Shown: positions 41,920-50,113 of the stretch, piece by piece
How positions within the stretch are numbered: the stretch's first letter is position 1
Layout of the letters: each line of letters opens with the position of its first letter
DNA from: JAWKUK01 sp041398605
GTDB lineage: Bacteria > Planctomycetota > UBA1135 > GCA-002686595
Direction of reading: 5' to 3'
Length of the DNA: 57,416 nucleotides
NCBI GenBank assembly: GCA_041398605.1
Contig: JAWKUK010000031.1
Span: forward strand, 1 to 57,416
Made by a program: the position numbers and the translations under genes
The notes under the pieces: generated by a model
Seen by the model: only the letters and a program-made list of their open reading frames with translations
What the model was told of the DNA's origin: nothing
The model's database searches: none

Positions 41920-44045
41920 GGATAGATGGGATGAGAAGGCCAGCCTCCGGTGCGGGGTACCCTCGGCGGGTCCCCAAGTCACAGACGGGCTCGAGGCCCT
42001 ACGAGGAGGCTGACCGTGACGGAAACTACCACAACGACGACCGCGACGCTGCCCAAGTCCACGTTGACCATCGGCATCGACCTCGGCGACCGCATGAGCC
42101 ACGTCTGCGTGCTCGACGCCGGGGGGCAGGTGATCGAGGAGGGTACGGTCCCCACGACGGCTGCCGGGCTCGAAAGCGTTTCGAGCGCTGTGAGCCGACG
42201 CGGGTCGCCATCGAGGCTGGTGGGCAGTCGGGCTGGGTCAACGACCTGCTGGCCGAGCTGGGGCATGACGTCATCGTCGCGAACCCGCGCAAGCTCCGGA
42301 TGATCTTCCAGAGCGATTCGAAGTGCGACCGTTTCGACGCGGAGCAGCTTGCACGTGTGGCGCGCCTCGACCCGAAGTTGCTGCACCCGATTCAGCACCG
42401 CGAACGATCCGCTCGCGTGGACCTCGCGAAGGTACGGTCGCGCGACATCTGGTATCCACGCGGACAGGGCTGATCAACCCGTGCGCGGGGTCCTCAATCG
42501 TTCGGCGCGCGTCGGCGAAGGGCGCTCCGTCGTTCCACGGGTGGGTCGAGGGTCAGATCCCCGAAGAGCTCCGCGACGCTCTGCGTCCGATCCTGACGAC
42601 CCTGGCGGCTGTCGGCGAACAGATCGACCTGCTGGACAAGGAGATCGAGCGGCTTGCAGCTGACGTGTACCCGGAGACAATTGCGGCAGGTTGACCGCGT
42701 TGGTCTGCATACCGCGGTGAGGTTCGTCTGACCGTGGAAGACCCGAAGCGAATCAGGACAGTCGCGACGTCGGCGCCTACTTCGGCCTGTGCCCGCGTCG
42801 GAGTCAATCGGGCGCGTGCGATCCTGAGCTGCGCATTACCAAGGCAGGCGACCGTGACATGCGGCGCCACCTCGTGCAGTGTGCGCAGCAGATGCTCGGC
42901 CATTCGGCAAAGACTCCGACCTGCGGCGCTGGGGCCTTGCGCTGGCGGGGCGCGGGGGCAAGACAGCCAAGAAGAAGGCTGTGATCGCCGTGGCGCGCAA
43001 GCTCGCCGTGTTGTTGCACACGCTCTGGAAGACGGGTTCCGTCTACGAACCGTTGCGTGGCCGAGCGAAGAGCGAAACGGACAGCGGGTGGTGGCGCGTC
43101 GGCAGCCTCGGCTACGGCTGCGAACGAGGCGGTGTCCGCATGAACATCGAGCCCAGTGTCACCGTCGTCGTCATGCTGATCGCGGCGCTCGTCCGTCGCT
43201 GCGCAGCGGCTCCGCGCCAGCAACGCTCGCGCCCTACGGCAGACCTTCGGGCACTCGCGTTGCGGGCGCTCCTCTCGCTGCTCCGCTCCTCGCGCTCGGA
43301 GACTGGACGTCCAGAGCCCACCCGCGTGGACGCGGGCGGGTGGAGCTCTGGACGACAAGGGCTTCCCAGATAGGAAACAGCGACTCGCTGCTTGGCGCAG
43401 AACAACCTGATCAAGAAGTCGCACGGTTCTCCCAGTTGCGACGTCAACGTAAGTTCTCAAGCGACCACAGCACACCTAGGTCAGATCGACGACGACCACC
43501 GAGAGCAAGATCGAACTGCGTGAAACCGCCCAGTCCGGGTGACCGCGGCGAATTCCTTGGACAGCCGCCGCTCACCCGTGAGCGACGCAAGTCCGCCGGA
43601 TAGATAGCGGCACCCGACTGGACGGACCCCCTCGAGCACCAGGGTCGACGCCAACGGCTGGACCCACACAGAGTGCGCATGGAAGCAAGGCGGACCACGC
43701 AGCTCGATCGCCTCACGGCGATCGTCCCGACGAGCACCCCAGAAGAAATCACTGAAAAAGCTGGCCGGCAGGGCCTTCTCTGGAAGGAACCCGAGAGGGT
43801 GTTCCGGACCCCGAGGTCCGCTGGTGGAGCGGTGTGCCTCGTCCTGGTGCGAATCAGGCTCGTTCGGTGCGGAACCCGTCCACGCGGCGCTGCCGGGCGC
43901 GTGTGAGCGTGCGACCAGGGCGGTCGTGGGGACAGCGGCACCTCCGGACGGTAGCTGGCTCTGGCGTTGCAACAACCCGCCCGCTCCTCGCGATCTGCGA
44001 AGGGCGGGCGAGGAGGGTCGGACCGGCCCCGAGGCGGACTCCGAA
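41920..44045. repeat. 2.1-kb repeated unit, copy 1 (contains IS110 remnant)
   Basis: This unit starts GGATAGATGGGATGAG and ends AGGCGGACTCCGAA. The same unit is present at 46978-48671, 50087-50113 and 51726-52245 once two later insertions are removed. The copies differ by many substitutions and short indels. The left third holds the IS110 transposase remnant. From about 43061 to 44045 I see no intact gene, only sequence conserved between copies. Confidence 0.85.
42016..43060 (+). pseudogene. IS110 family transposase, frameshifted (copy 1)
   Basis: The GTG start follows a GAGGAGG ribosome-binding site. The reading shows the IS110 N-terminal DEDD domain (LTIGIDLGDRMSHVCVLDAG, VAIEAGGQSGWVNDLLAELG), the central coil (AAVGEQIDLLDKEIERLAAD) and the C-terminal transposase_20 region (DMRRHLVQCAQQML, KAVIAVARKLAVLLHTLWK, VYEP). 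These pieces fall in several frames, with breaks near 42170, 42455, 42500, 42680, 42735 and 42890. An intact protein would be about 350 residues. The copy at 47074 has different breaks, so both decayed independently, or reads in the repeat are unreliable. Confidence 0.88.
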
Positions 44046-44318
44046 GTGTCAAGGTCCGGCCAAGCGATACCGCCTTCGGTTCGGCCAAACGAGACCACCC
44101 TGGCAGCGCATCAAGGTCGCTCGTTGAGCCGGGCAACTCCGACGGGAACCGTGGCGGGTGTCACCGATTCCGTCCCCACGTGTCCAGGGGTCTGGCGCAG
44201 AGCCCCAGGCGAGCGACGGAGGCGTACGGCCGACCGAGCCGCGACGGGTCAAGCCTCGCCTCGCTGCCCCTGGAACAATGTGCGGTCTACGGCCTCGATC
44301 AGGGCGCCGCGAAACACC
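44046..44318. other. Non-coding stretch between repeat unit and direct repeat
   Basis: No gene, hairpin or recognisable element is seen in these 273 bp. They join the IS110-bearing unit to copy 2 of the 326-bp direct repeat. Confidence 0.5.
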
Positions 44319-44576
44319 GGCGAGCGGCCGGTGTTGCAGGCCCAGCGCGAGGGGCGCCCGAGCATGCGCGAGTGCCTCTTGCGATCGACGAGCATGGGCC
44401 TCGTCAACGTGAACGGCGGGTGCCTGGCGGCGGTGGTCATGGACGTCCCGCGCGACCCGTTCGGCGCTCGGCCGGACGGGCTGGCGCTCTACCCGAGGTG
44501 GTTCGCGCTGATCGGCGCAGGGCAGAGCCCGCCGCGCGCGCTGATGCTGCCACGCTCCCCGCTCGACGTGGAGTGA
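44319..44576 (+). pseudogene. 3' fragment of the large secreted gene
   Basis: This matches the C-terminal 85 residues of the protein at 32962-36177 (MRECLLRSTSMGLVNVNGG and onward), with an intact stop. No promoter, start or signal peptide is present, so it is a duplication by-product. Confidence 0.9.
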
Positions 44577-44644
44577 CCGACAACTCGGCCGCGCGCCGAG
44601 CGGGAGCGTGATGCCTCCTTGAAGGTCACTCCAGCTCGGCGAGG
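44319..44644. repeat. 326-bp direct repeat, copy 2
   Basis: About 98% identical by eye to 35920-36245 with a constant offset of 8399. It carries the last 85 codons of the large secreted gene, still in frame through its stop at 44576, and the 3' end of a convergent cyclase-like gene. Confidence 0.95.
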
Positions 44645-45363
44645 CACCAGAGCGCCATCGCCGTCCCGTACGCCTTGCCGATCTCGTGGCTGTCGATGAA
44701 CGCGCCGTCGATCTCCGGCAGCGCCAAGATCCGGGCGCGCTGGTCCGCGACGAACGCCGCGCGCGCGGCCGCCGAGCCCTCGCCCAACCGGGCGATCGCC
44801 TCGACCCGGCCGTGCACGTCGTACCAATAGAAGAAGCCGCCGTACGCAAAGCGGTTCGTGTGATCGTCGTACTTGCGTGTCGGCTCCAGGTGGTGCTGGT
44901 GTTCGAACGACAACGCGATCGCCTTCTCGAGGCCGATCGAGTCCGCGGGCGACCAGAGGTCGAGCGCCAGCTCGCCCAGGGGCGTTCGGCCGACCGAGCC
45001 CTCGATCTGCGCGCGCGCCGGGCGCCCGCCTTCGCGCACCGAGTTGTAGGTGTAGGCGCCTGCGTCGGTGCGGCAGCGCAGCAGCAGCCGCGCGCCCTGC
45101 GCGACAACGTCCGAGAGGTCGGACATCGGCTCGATCGCGTTCGATCGACCGAGCGCGATCAAGGCGCTCGCCGTGACGAAGGGGTTCGGGTACTCGTGCG
45201 CCCAAGAGCCTGTGTCGCGCTGCTGCGCGACGAGGCCCTGGGCCAGGCCATGCAGGTCGATGCGCGGCGTCCCCGCGTCAGGCGGCGAGCCACCGGCCTG
45301 ACCCCGCAGCTCGATGTAGCGCGTCGCCGCGAGCAGGCGATAGATGTGCCCCCAGACGAGTCT
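44626..45363 (-). pseudogene. C-terminal part of a cyclase/prenyltransferase-like alpha-toroid protein
   Basis: The frame reads about 245 residues from the junction near 45363 to a TAG/TGA-type stop at 44626. It has repeats characteristic of squalene-cyclase/prenyltransferase alpha-alpha toroids: HGLAQGLVAQQRDTGSWAHE, ASALIALGRSN, LLRCRTDAGAYTYNSV, FAYGGFFYWYDVHGR, GKAYGTAMALWCLAELE. Such repeat proteins are common in planctomycetes, and the activity is usually unknown. Its 5' half is missing: upstream it joins, out of frame, the N-terminal part of an IS481-like transposase. Originally it was probably convergent with the large secreted gene, since its last codons sit beside that gene's stop at both repeat copies. 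Confidence 0.75.
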
Positions 45364-45892
45364 CTTTCAGGAGCAGGATCGCGCGCTTCGTCGGCTCGGG
45401 CAGGCGGCTCGTGCCCCGCTCGCGCTGGGGCGCGTCCTCGAGCCCGGCCGGGCCCTTGGCCGCGAAGTTCTGGCTCCACTTGTAGAGCGTGTGCGCGCTC
45501 ACGCCGACCAGCGCCGAGAAGTCGCGCGCCGCGAGGCCCGAGCGACGCCAGGTGTCCAGCAGCAGGAGGCGCTGCGGCCCGCTCAGGCGCGGCCGGCGGG
45601 CCTCGGCGGCCAGCGCCGTGCGCCGGCGCGCGGCCTTGCGGCGCAGGGGCGCCGCGATCGCCGACAGCGCCTCCTCCCAGTCGGCGGCGAGGTCGTCGGC
45701 GGCGTCCTCGCGCGCGTGCGGGTCTCGCCCGTCGTCGTCCTCGTCGTCAGCGGGCGCGGCCCCGCTGGCCAACGGGGGCTTGGGCGGCGGCGGCGGGCTC
45801 GCGGGCGGCGCCAGCGAGCGCGGCGGCGCGAGGTCGGGGCGGTGTTCAGTCGGCGCGGGGCCGTTCGGCCTCGGGGACGTTCAGTCGGACAT
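45358..45892 (-). pseudogene. N-terminal fragment of an IS481-like transposase
   Basis: It starts at an ATG at 45892 with an AAGGAG ribosome-binding site but meets a stop after three codons. A one-base shift restores TSPRPNGPAPTEHRPDLAPP and the following long Ala/Pro/Asp-rich linker. A helix-turn-helix region follows (RLSGPQRLLLLDTWRRSGLA, FSALVGVSAHTLYKWSQNF, AKGPAGLEDAPQRERG) ending at ILLLKETR. In relatives the next residues lead to the DDE core, which is absent here. The break lies at the junction with the cyclase-like fragment. Only about 165 of roughly 450 expected residues remain. Confidence 0.75.
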
Positions 45893-45964
45893 GGCGGCTG
45901 CTCCTTCCCCCGCGTTCAGGCGGGGGCGGGGCAGGCCGCGGGAATCGACACTCGGAACCGGGCT

Positions 45965-46180
45965 TCAGATCACCATCAACTCGGGGCGGGGCACAAGGTA
46001 CTGCCGAGTCGTGTCGGAGGTGGCCGACCCGTTGTTCGAGGCTGAAACGGCCGGCCACGTCACCGTGACCTGCTTCACCGACAAGGTCCCTGTGTGCCAA
46101 GTTGTCGCTCGTGCCGTGAGGTTCGAGCCGGTCGTGCCGGAGGTGATCGCCGTCGGGTAGTCCCGCGTGTCGTCAACGAT
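45965..46180 (-). pseudogene. C-terminal fragment of a possible pilin-like secreted protein
   Basis: A minus-strand frame ending at the TGA at 45965-45967 reads DDTRDYPTAITSGTTGSNLT, then ATTWHTGTLSVKQVTVTW and NNGSATSDTTRQYLV. This Thr/Ser-rich beta pattern resembles the C-termini of prepilin-type minor subunits or other exported proteins. No start or hydrophobic N-terminus is found upstream, so the 5' part is missing. The assignment is tentative. Confidence 0.35.
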
Positions 46181-46616
46181 CGGCGGCCTCGCTGCCCTTC
46201 AGGCGGCGCCGCGCGGGAGTGGAGGTCGTGACCATGACCCCACGGTCGCCGCCCGCGGTCGCCGATTCGAGATGGGGTCACCGGACGCGTACGGCCGTTC
46301 TGCAACCTGGAACAGCCAGTTCAATCCTGCGCGCTTTGACCACATCTGCCGTTGCGGTGTCATCCCATTCATGCAAGAGAGCTAGTACGGCGATGCAGCC
46401 GCAGGCACGCAGTCGCTCGCCCGTGACGCGGGGCGGGCGGTGCATCGAGCCAAGGCTGCTCGCCGCAGTGGAATTCACGGCTTTCTCCACACAGAACAGC
46501 TCCCAGCACCTGCCCAACACGACCGTCGCGACTCCATGCGCGAAGCTCGACGGGCGGCGGCTCCGTGACCAGGGCATCGGGCGGCCCCGGCGGCCCCATG
46601 GACGCTGCATTAAGGG
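46181..46616. other. Stretch without recognisable gene
   Basis: I find no frame with convincing coding character, no inverted repeats of IS type and no RNA gene here. It separates the pilin-like fragment from a candidate immunity gene. Confidence 0.45.
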
Positions 46617-46811
46617 CTAGCTCTGATCCAGTAGCGCGACCACGTCGTTTAGGAAGCTCCTTATCTCCTCGCGCTCAAAGCCCGTGCGGGTCTGAAACTC
46701 CCAATCCTCCAGAACTTCAAGAGTTTCACGAAGCCCGGAAATGATCTTTAGTAGATCATCAGGCGTCAGCGATACGACGACGCCGTCGGCTCGAATCTCG
46801 ATCTTCTTCAT
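46617..46811 (-). CDS. Small acidic protein, candidate immunity protein
   Basis: This 64-residue protein (MKKIEIRADGVVVSLTPDDL, then a helix with LRETLEVLEDWEFQTRTGFE, ending VVALLDQS) is acidic with mixed beta-helical character. Its ATG overlaps the TGA of the preceding fragment (ATGA), a tight coupling typical of polymorphic toxin C-termini and their immunity genes. Size, acidity and position fit an immunity protein. I do not recognise a named family, and a generic small hypothetical protein remains possible. GC is lower than in the core genes. Confidence 0.6.
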   Translation of the reverse strand: MKKIEIRADGVVVSLTPDDLLKIISGLRETLEVLEDWEFQTRTGFEREEIRSFLNDVVALLDQS

Positions 46812-46977
46812 CGGAGGTTATCGAAGTAGGCCCGACCGTCGATCGGGCGAAAGGCTGTACCGCCATCAGCGGCACGTGGGTTGCGAATGACAACGGTTCC
46901 GGTCGCCTCGTCCCAGAAAGCAGTCCTTCCGCGAGACAGTTCTCGGGTAGCTGACGCGTCATTCATGACATCCTCAG
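46808..46977 (-). pseudogene. 3' tail of a possible polymorphic toxin, cut by the IS110 repeat unit
   Basis: The frame reads about 50 residues: EDVMNDASATRELSRGRTAF, then WDEATGTVVIRNPRAADGGT and a terminal AFRPIDGRAYFDNLR. The pattern TVVIRNPxxxDGGTxFxPxxGxxYFxNL is, from memory, a recurring extreme C-terminus of RHS- and CDI-type exported toxins. The coding frame stops being credible at 46978, exactly where the 2.1-kb repeat unit begins, so the rest of the gene was displaced. An ATG in MNDAS could allow a 52-residue peptide, but no ribosome-binding site is obvious. Confidence 0.5.
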
Positions 46978-47073
46978 GGATAGATGGGATGAGAAGGCCA
47001 GCCTCCGGTGCGGGGTACCCTCGGCGGGTCCCCAAGTCACAGACGGGCTCGAGGCCCAAGAAGGAGGCTGACC

Positions 47074-48160
47074 ATGACCGAGCGTACCACCACAACAACC
47101 GCGACGCTGCCCAAGTCCACCTCGACCATCGGCATCGACCTCGGCGACCGCAAGAGTCACGTCTGCGTGCTCGACGCCGGGGGGCAGGTGATCGAGGAGG
47201 GTACGGTCCCCACGACGGCTGCCGGGCTCCGAAAGCGTTTCGAGCGCTGTGAGCCGACGCGGATCGCCATCGAGGCTGGTGGGCAGTCGGGCTGGGTCAA
47301 CGACCTCCTTCGCGAGCTGGGGCACGACGTCATCGTCGCGAACCCGCGCAAGCTCCGGATGATCTTCCAGAATGATTCGAAGAGACTCTCAGGGTTTGTT
47401 TGCTTGGCGTGTTCGACGCGGAGCAGCTTGCACGTGTGGCGCGCCTCGACCCGAAGCTGCTGCACCCGATTCAGCACCGCGAACGATCCGCTCGCGTGGA
47501 CCTCGCGAAGGTACGGTCGCGCGACATCCTGGCATCCACGCGGACAGGGCTGATCAACCACGTGCGCGGGGTCCTCAAGTCGTTCGGCGCGCGCGTCGGG
47601 GCGAAGGGCGCTCCGTCGTTCCACGGGTGGGTCGAGGGTCAGATCCCCGAAGAGCTCCGCGGCGCTCTGCGTCCGATCCTGACGACCCTGGCGGCTGTCG
47701 GCGAACAGATCGACCTGCTGGACAAGGAGATCGAGCGGCTTGCAGCTGACGTGTACCCGGAGACCGAAGTATTGCGGCAGGTTGACCGCGTTGGTCTTCA
47801 TACCGCGGTGAGGTTCGTCCTGACCGTGGAAGACCCGAAGCAGATCAAGGACAGTCGCGACGTCGGCGCTACTTCGGCCTGTGCCCGCGTCGGAGTCAAT
47901 CAGGCGCGTGCGATCACAGGCTGCGCATTACCAAGGCAGGCGACCGCGACATGCGGCGCCACCTCGTGCAGTGTGCGCAGCGAATGCTCGGGCCATTCGG
48001 CAAGCGGAGTTCACTTCGGGGACCTGCGGCGCTGGGGCCTTGCGCTGGCGGGGCGTGGGGGCAAGACAGCCAAGAGAAGGCTGTGATCGCCGTGGCGCGC
48101 AGCTCGCCGTGTTGTTGCACACGCTCTGGAAGACGGTTCCGTCTACGATCCGTTGCGTAT
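47074..48160 (+). pseudogene. IS110 family transposase, frameshifted (copy 2)
   Basis: The ATG start follows AAGGAGG 6 nt upstream. The N-terminal DEDD domain is intact for about 105 codons (STIGIDLGDRKSHVCVLDAG, AIEAGGQSGWVNDLLREL, DVIVANPRKLRMIFQ). A break near 47390 is followed by a long second frame (FDAEQLARVARLDPKLLHPI, VGEQIDLLDKEIERLAADVY, VLRQVDRVGLHTAVRFVLTV). Further breaks near 47866, 47915, 47990 and 48100 split the C-terminal catalytic Ser region (ITKAGDRDMRRHLVQCAQRM). It is not expected to give a functional enzyme as read. Confidence 0.9.
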
Positions 48161-48663
48161 TGGCCGAGCGAAGAGCGAAACGGATAGCGGGTATTGGAGC
48201 GTCGGCAGCCTCGGCTACGGCTGCGAACGAGGCGGTGGTGTCGGCATGAACAGCGCGTCCAGTGTCATCGTCACTGTCGTGCTGATCGCGGCGCTCGTCC
48301 GTCGCTGCACAGCGGCTCCGCGCCAGCAACGCTCGCGCCCTACGGCAGACCTTCGGGCACTCGCGTTGCGGAGCGCTCCTCTCGCTGCTCCGCGCTCCTC
48401 GCGCTCGGAGACTGGACGTCCAGAGCCCACCCGCGTGGACGCGGGCGGGTGGGCTCTGGACGACAACGTTGGGCTTCCCAGATAGGAAACAGCGACTCGC
48501 TGCTGGGCGCAGAACAATCCCAGTCGAAGCCGCACGGTTCGCCCAGCTGCGACGTCCAGCGTATAAGTTCCCCGAGCGACCACCGCACACCTACGTCACA
48601 TCGACGACGACCACCGAGAGCAAGATCGAACTGCGTGAAACCGCCCAGTCCGGGTGACCGCGG
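48161..48663. other. Conserved non-coding 3' part of the IS110-bearing unit
   Basis: This stretch is conserved with 43061-43555 and contains no credible gene. IS110-family elements carry a bridge RNA in a non-coding end. This region is a place to look for one, but I cannot fold it with confidence here. Confidence 0.35.
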
Positions 48664-48671
48664 GGAATTCC

Positions 48672-50086
48672 GGCTCTCCTCACTCTTTAGGGACGCCTGG
48701 GTGGACGTGAGAATGCCGGCGTGACATGTACGCCGCCGCAGCAGAGGTGAATCATGGCCATGAGGGAGTGGGCAGAATGGAACCCGTAGGCGCGGCGAGT
48801 GATCGTGCGGATCTTGCCATTCAGCCCTTCGGTCATTGCGTTGGTGAGTCGAGTGCGGACGTATTCAAGGACGCCGTCGAGGTGACCCTCAATCGTCTTT
48901 GCCGCTCGAACGAAGTGTCGAAGCCCACTCTCGCGTGCGTTGGCGATCCATTTCACGATCAGGCCTTCCGCTACGTTGACCTGGCGGCGATCGAGGATCC
49001 CAGCAAATATCTCCTTCAGAAGGTAGGCGGTGTACAGCGGCGCGTTTGTCTCCCGGAGCTCATCGAGCGTCTGGTGATCCGCGTCCGTGAGGTTCCACGG
49101 GCTCTTCTGAAGCGGAAAACGTGTCCCCTTGAGTGCAGCGCGTTCGTCCTTGGTCTCGGCCGCACGCATCTCGTCGCGTCGTGTCTCGTCGAGCGCATCT
49201 TGGACGAGTCGCTGCACATGGAAGCGGTCGAAGATGAGGCGCGCATTCGGTGCACACTCCTCGACAGCCGCGATGAAGGCGCCGGACATGTCAATCGTGA
49301 CCGATTGCAGCTTCGCAGCCCGTTCGGGCCCAAGCGCCTTGAAGAACTCGCGCAGCCTCGCAGCTCTCTTTCCCTTGCCTGTCCACACGACGACCCCGCT
49401 GACGTGGTCAACGACCGTCGTGATGTACTCGTGGTGCTTCCGGTAGCTCAGCTCGTCGATGCCGATGTGCCTGAGGCCGTCGAGCCGGGACTCGAGCGGG
49501 CCCAACGAACGCTTGACCACACGGTCTACGATGCGGCCGACGGTCGTCCAGGCAACCCGCAGGGACTCGCTGACGACGGACCGGTTCGCGTGTTGTGCGT
49601 AGAAGGCGCAGCGCTCCTCGAAGGCCCGCGTGAACCCGCTGTCAAGTACAGCCCACGGGACGGCCTCGGTCGTCACCTTCCTGCAGCGCGAGCACTTGAC
49701 GCGCCGGATGCTGTAGCGCAGGAAGGTCTTCCAGCCGCAGATGTCGTGATGTCGCCACCTCCGCTCGCGTTGCTCGTGGACGCGACGGCACTTGATCCCG
49801 CAGGTCGAACACCGGGGTACCTGCCAGAGTGGCCGCACGTCCACGACGATCCCGTCCTCCTGAAAGCAGAAGCCAGCCACGAAGAGGTTGTAGATGGCGA
49901 AGACGGTGCGGAGTAGAGTCGTGGCGCGCATGGGGTGGGGTGGGGCTGAGGCCGTAAGACACCCATAGCATGCCGCTCGCTCCATGCGCACTCACGCCCT
50001 GACCCAGAAACCTCGCGCAGGGCCCCCATTCGCCAATTCCAGCTCGATCACGCCGCTAGACCCGTCCCTAAAGCGTTAGGAGAGCC
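48672..50086. mobile_element. ISL3 family insertion sequence, copy 1
   Basis: This 1415-bp element has 23-bp terminal inverted repeats (48672-48694 and 50064-50086, 21 of 23 matching, starting GGCTCTCCT and ending TTTAGGGAC). It is flanked by the perfect 8-bp target duplication GGAATTCC (48664-48671 and 50087-50094), the length expected for ISL3. It interrupts copy 2 of the 2.1-kb repeat unit and carries one intact transposase gene. Confidence 0.97.
48687..49931 (-). CDS. ISL3 family transposase
   Basis: This 414-residue transposase has an N-terminal zinc-ribbon (VPRCSTCGIKCRRVHEQRER, then VKCSRCRK), a helix-turn-helix (NRSVVSESLRVAWTTVGRIV) and a DDE domain with Asp in HIGIDELSYRKHHEYITTV, Asp in SVTIDMSGAF plus IFDRFHVQ, and Glu in NAMTEGLNGKIRTITRRAYG. 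I start at the ATG at 49931 (MRATTLLRTVFAIYN) because the other ISL3 copy begins identically; an upstream start would add 20 residues. The TAA stop lies inside the terminal inverted repeat. It appears full length and potentially active. Confidence 0.95.
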   Translation of the reverse strand: MRATTLLRTVFAIYNLFVAGFCFQEDGIVVDVRPLWQVPRCSTCGIKCRRVHEQRERRWRHHDICGWKTFLRYSIRRVKCSRCRKVTTEAVPWAVLDSGFTRAFEERCAFYAQHANRSVVSESLRVAWTTVGRIVDRVVKRSLGPLESRLDGLRHIGIDELSYRKHHEYITTVVDHVSGVVVWTGKGKRAARLREFFKALGPERAAKLQSVTIDMSGAFIAAVEECAPNARLIFDRFHVQRLVQDALDETRRDEMRAAETKDERAALKGTRFPLQKSPWNLTDADHQTLDELRETNAPLYTAYLLKEIFAGILDRRQVNVAEGLIVKWIANARESGLRHFVRAAKTIEGHLDGVLEYVRTRLTNAMTEGLNGKIRTITRRAYGFHSAHSLMAMIHLCCGGVHVTPAFSRPPRRP

Positions 50087-50113
50087 GGAATTCCTTGGAC
50101 AGCCGCCGTTCAC
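50087..50113. repeat. Repeated unit, copy 2, middle segment (27 bp)
   Basis: A short piece of the 2.1-kb unit, GGAATTCCTTGGACAGCCGC and following, is left between the ISL3 and IS1380 insertions. It corresponds to about 43552-43578 in copy 1. Confidence 0.8.

Larger units (their letters stand above)
46978..48671. repeat. Repeated unit, copy 2, first segment
   Basis: Aligns with 41920-43560. It ends at the 8-bp duplication GGAATTCC where an ISL3 element inserted. The alignment resumes at 50087. Confidence 0.85.
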
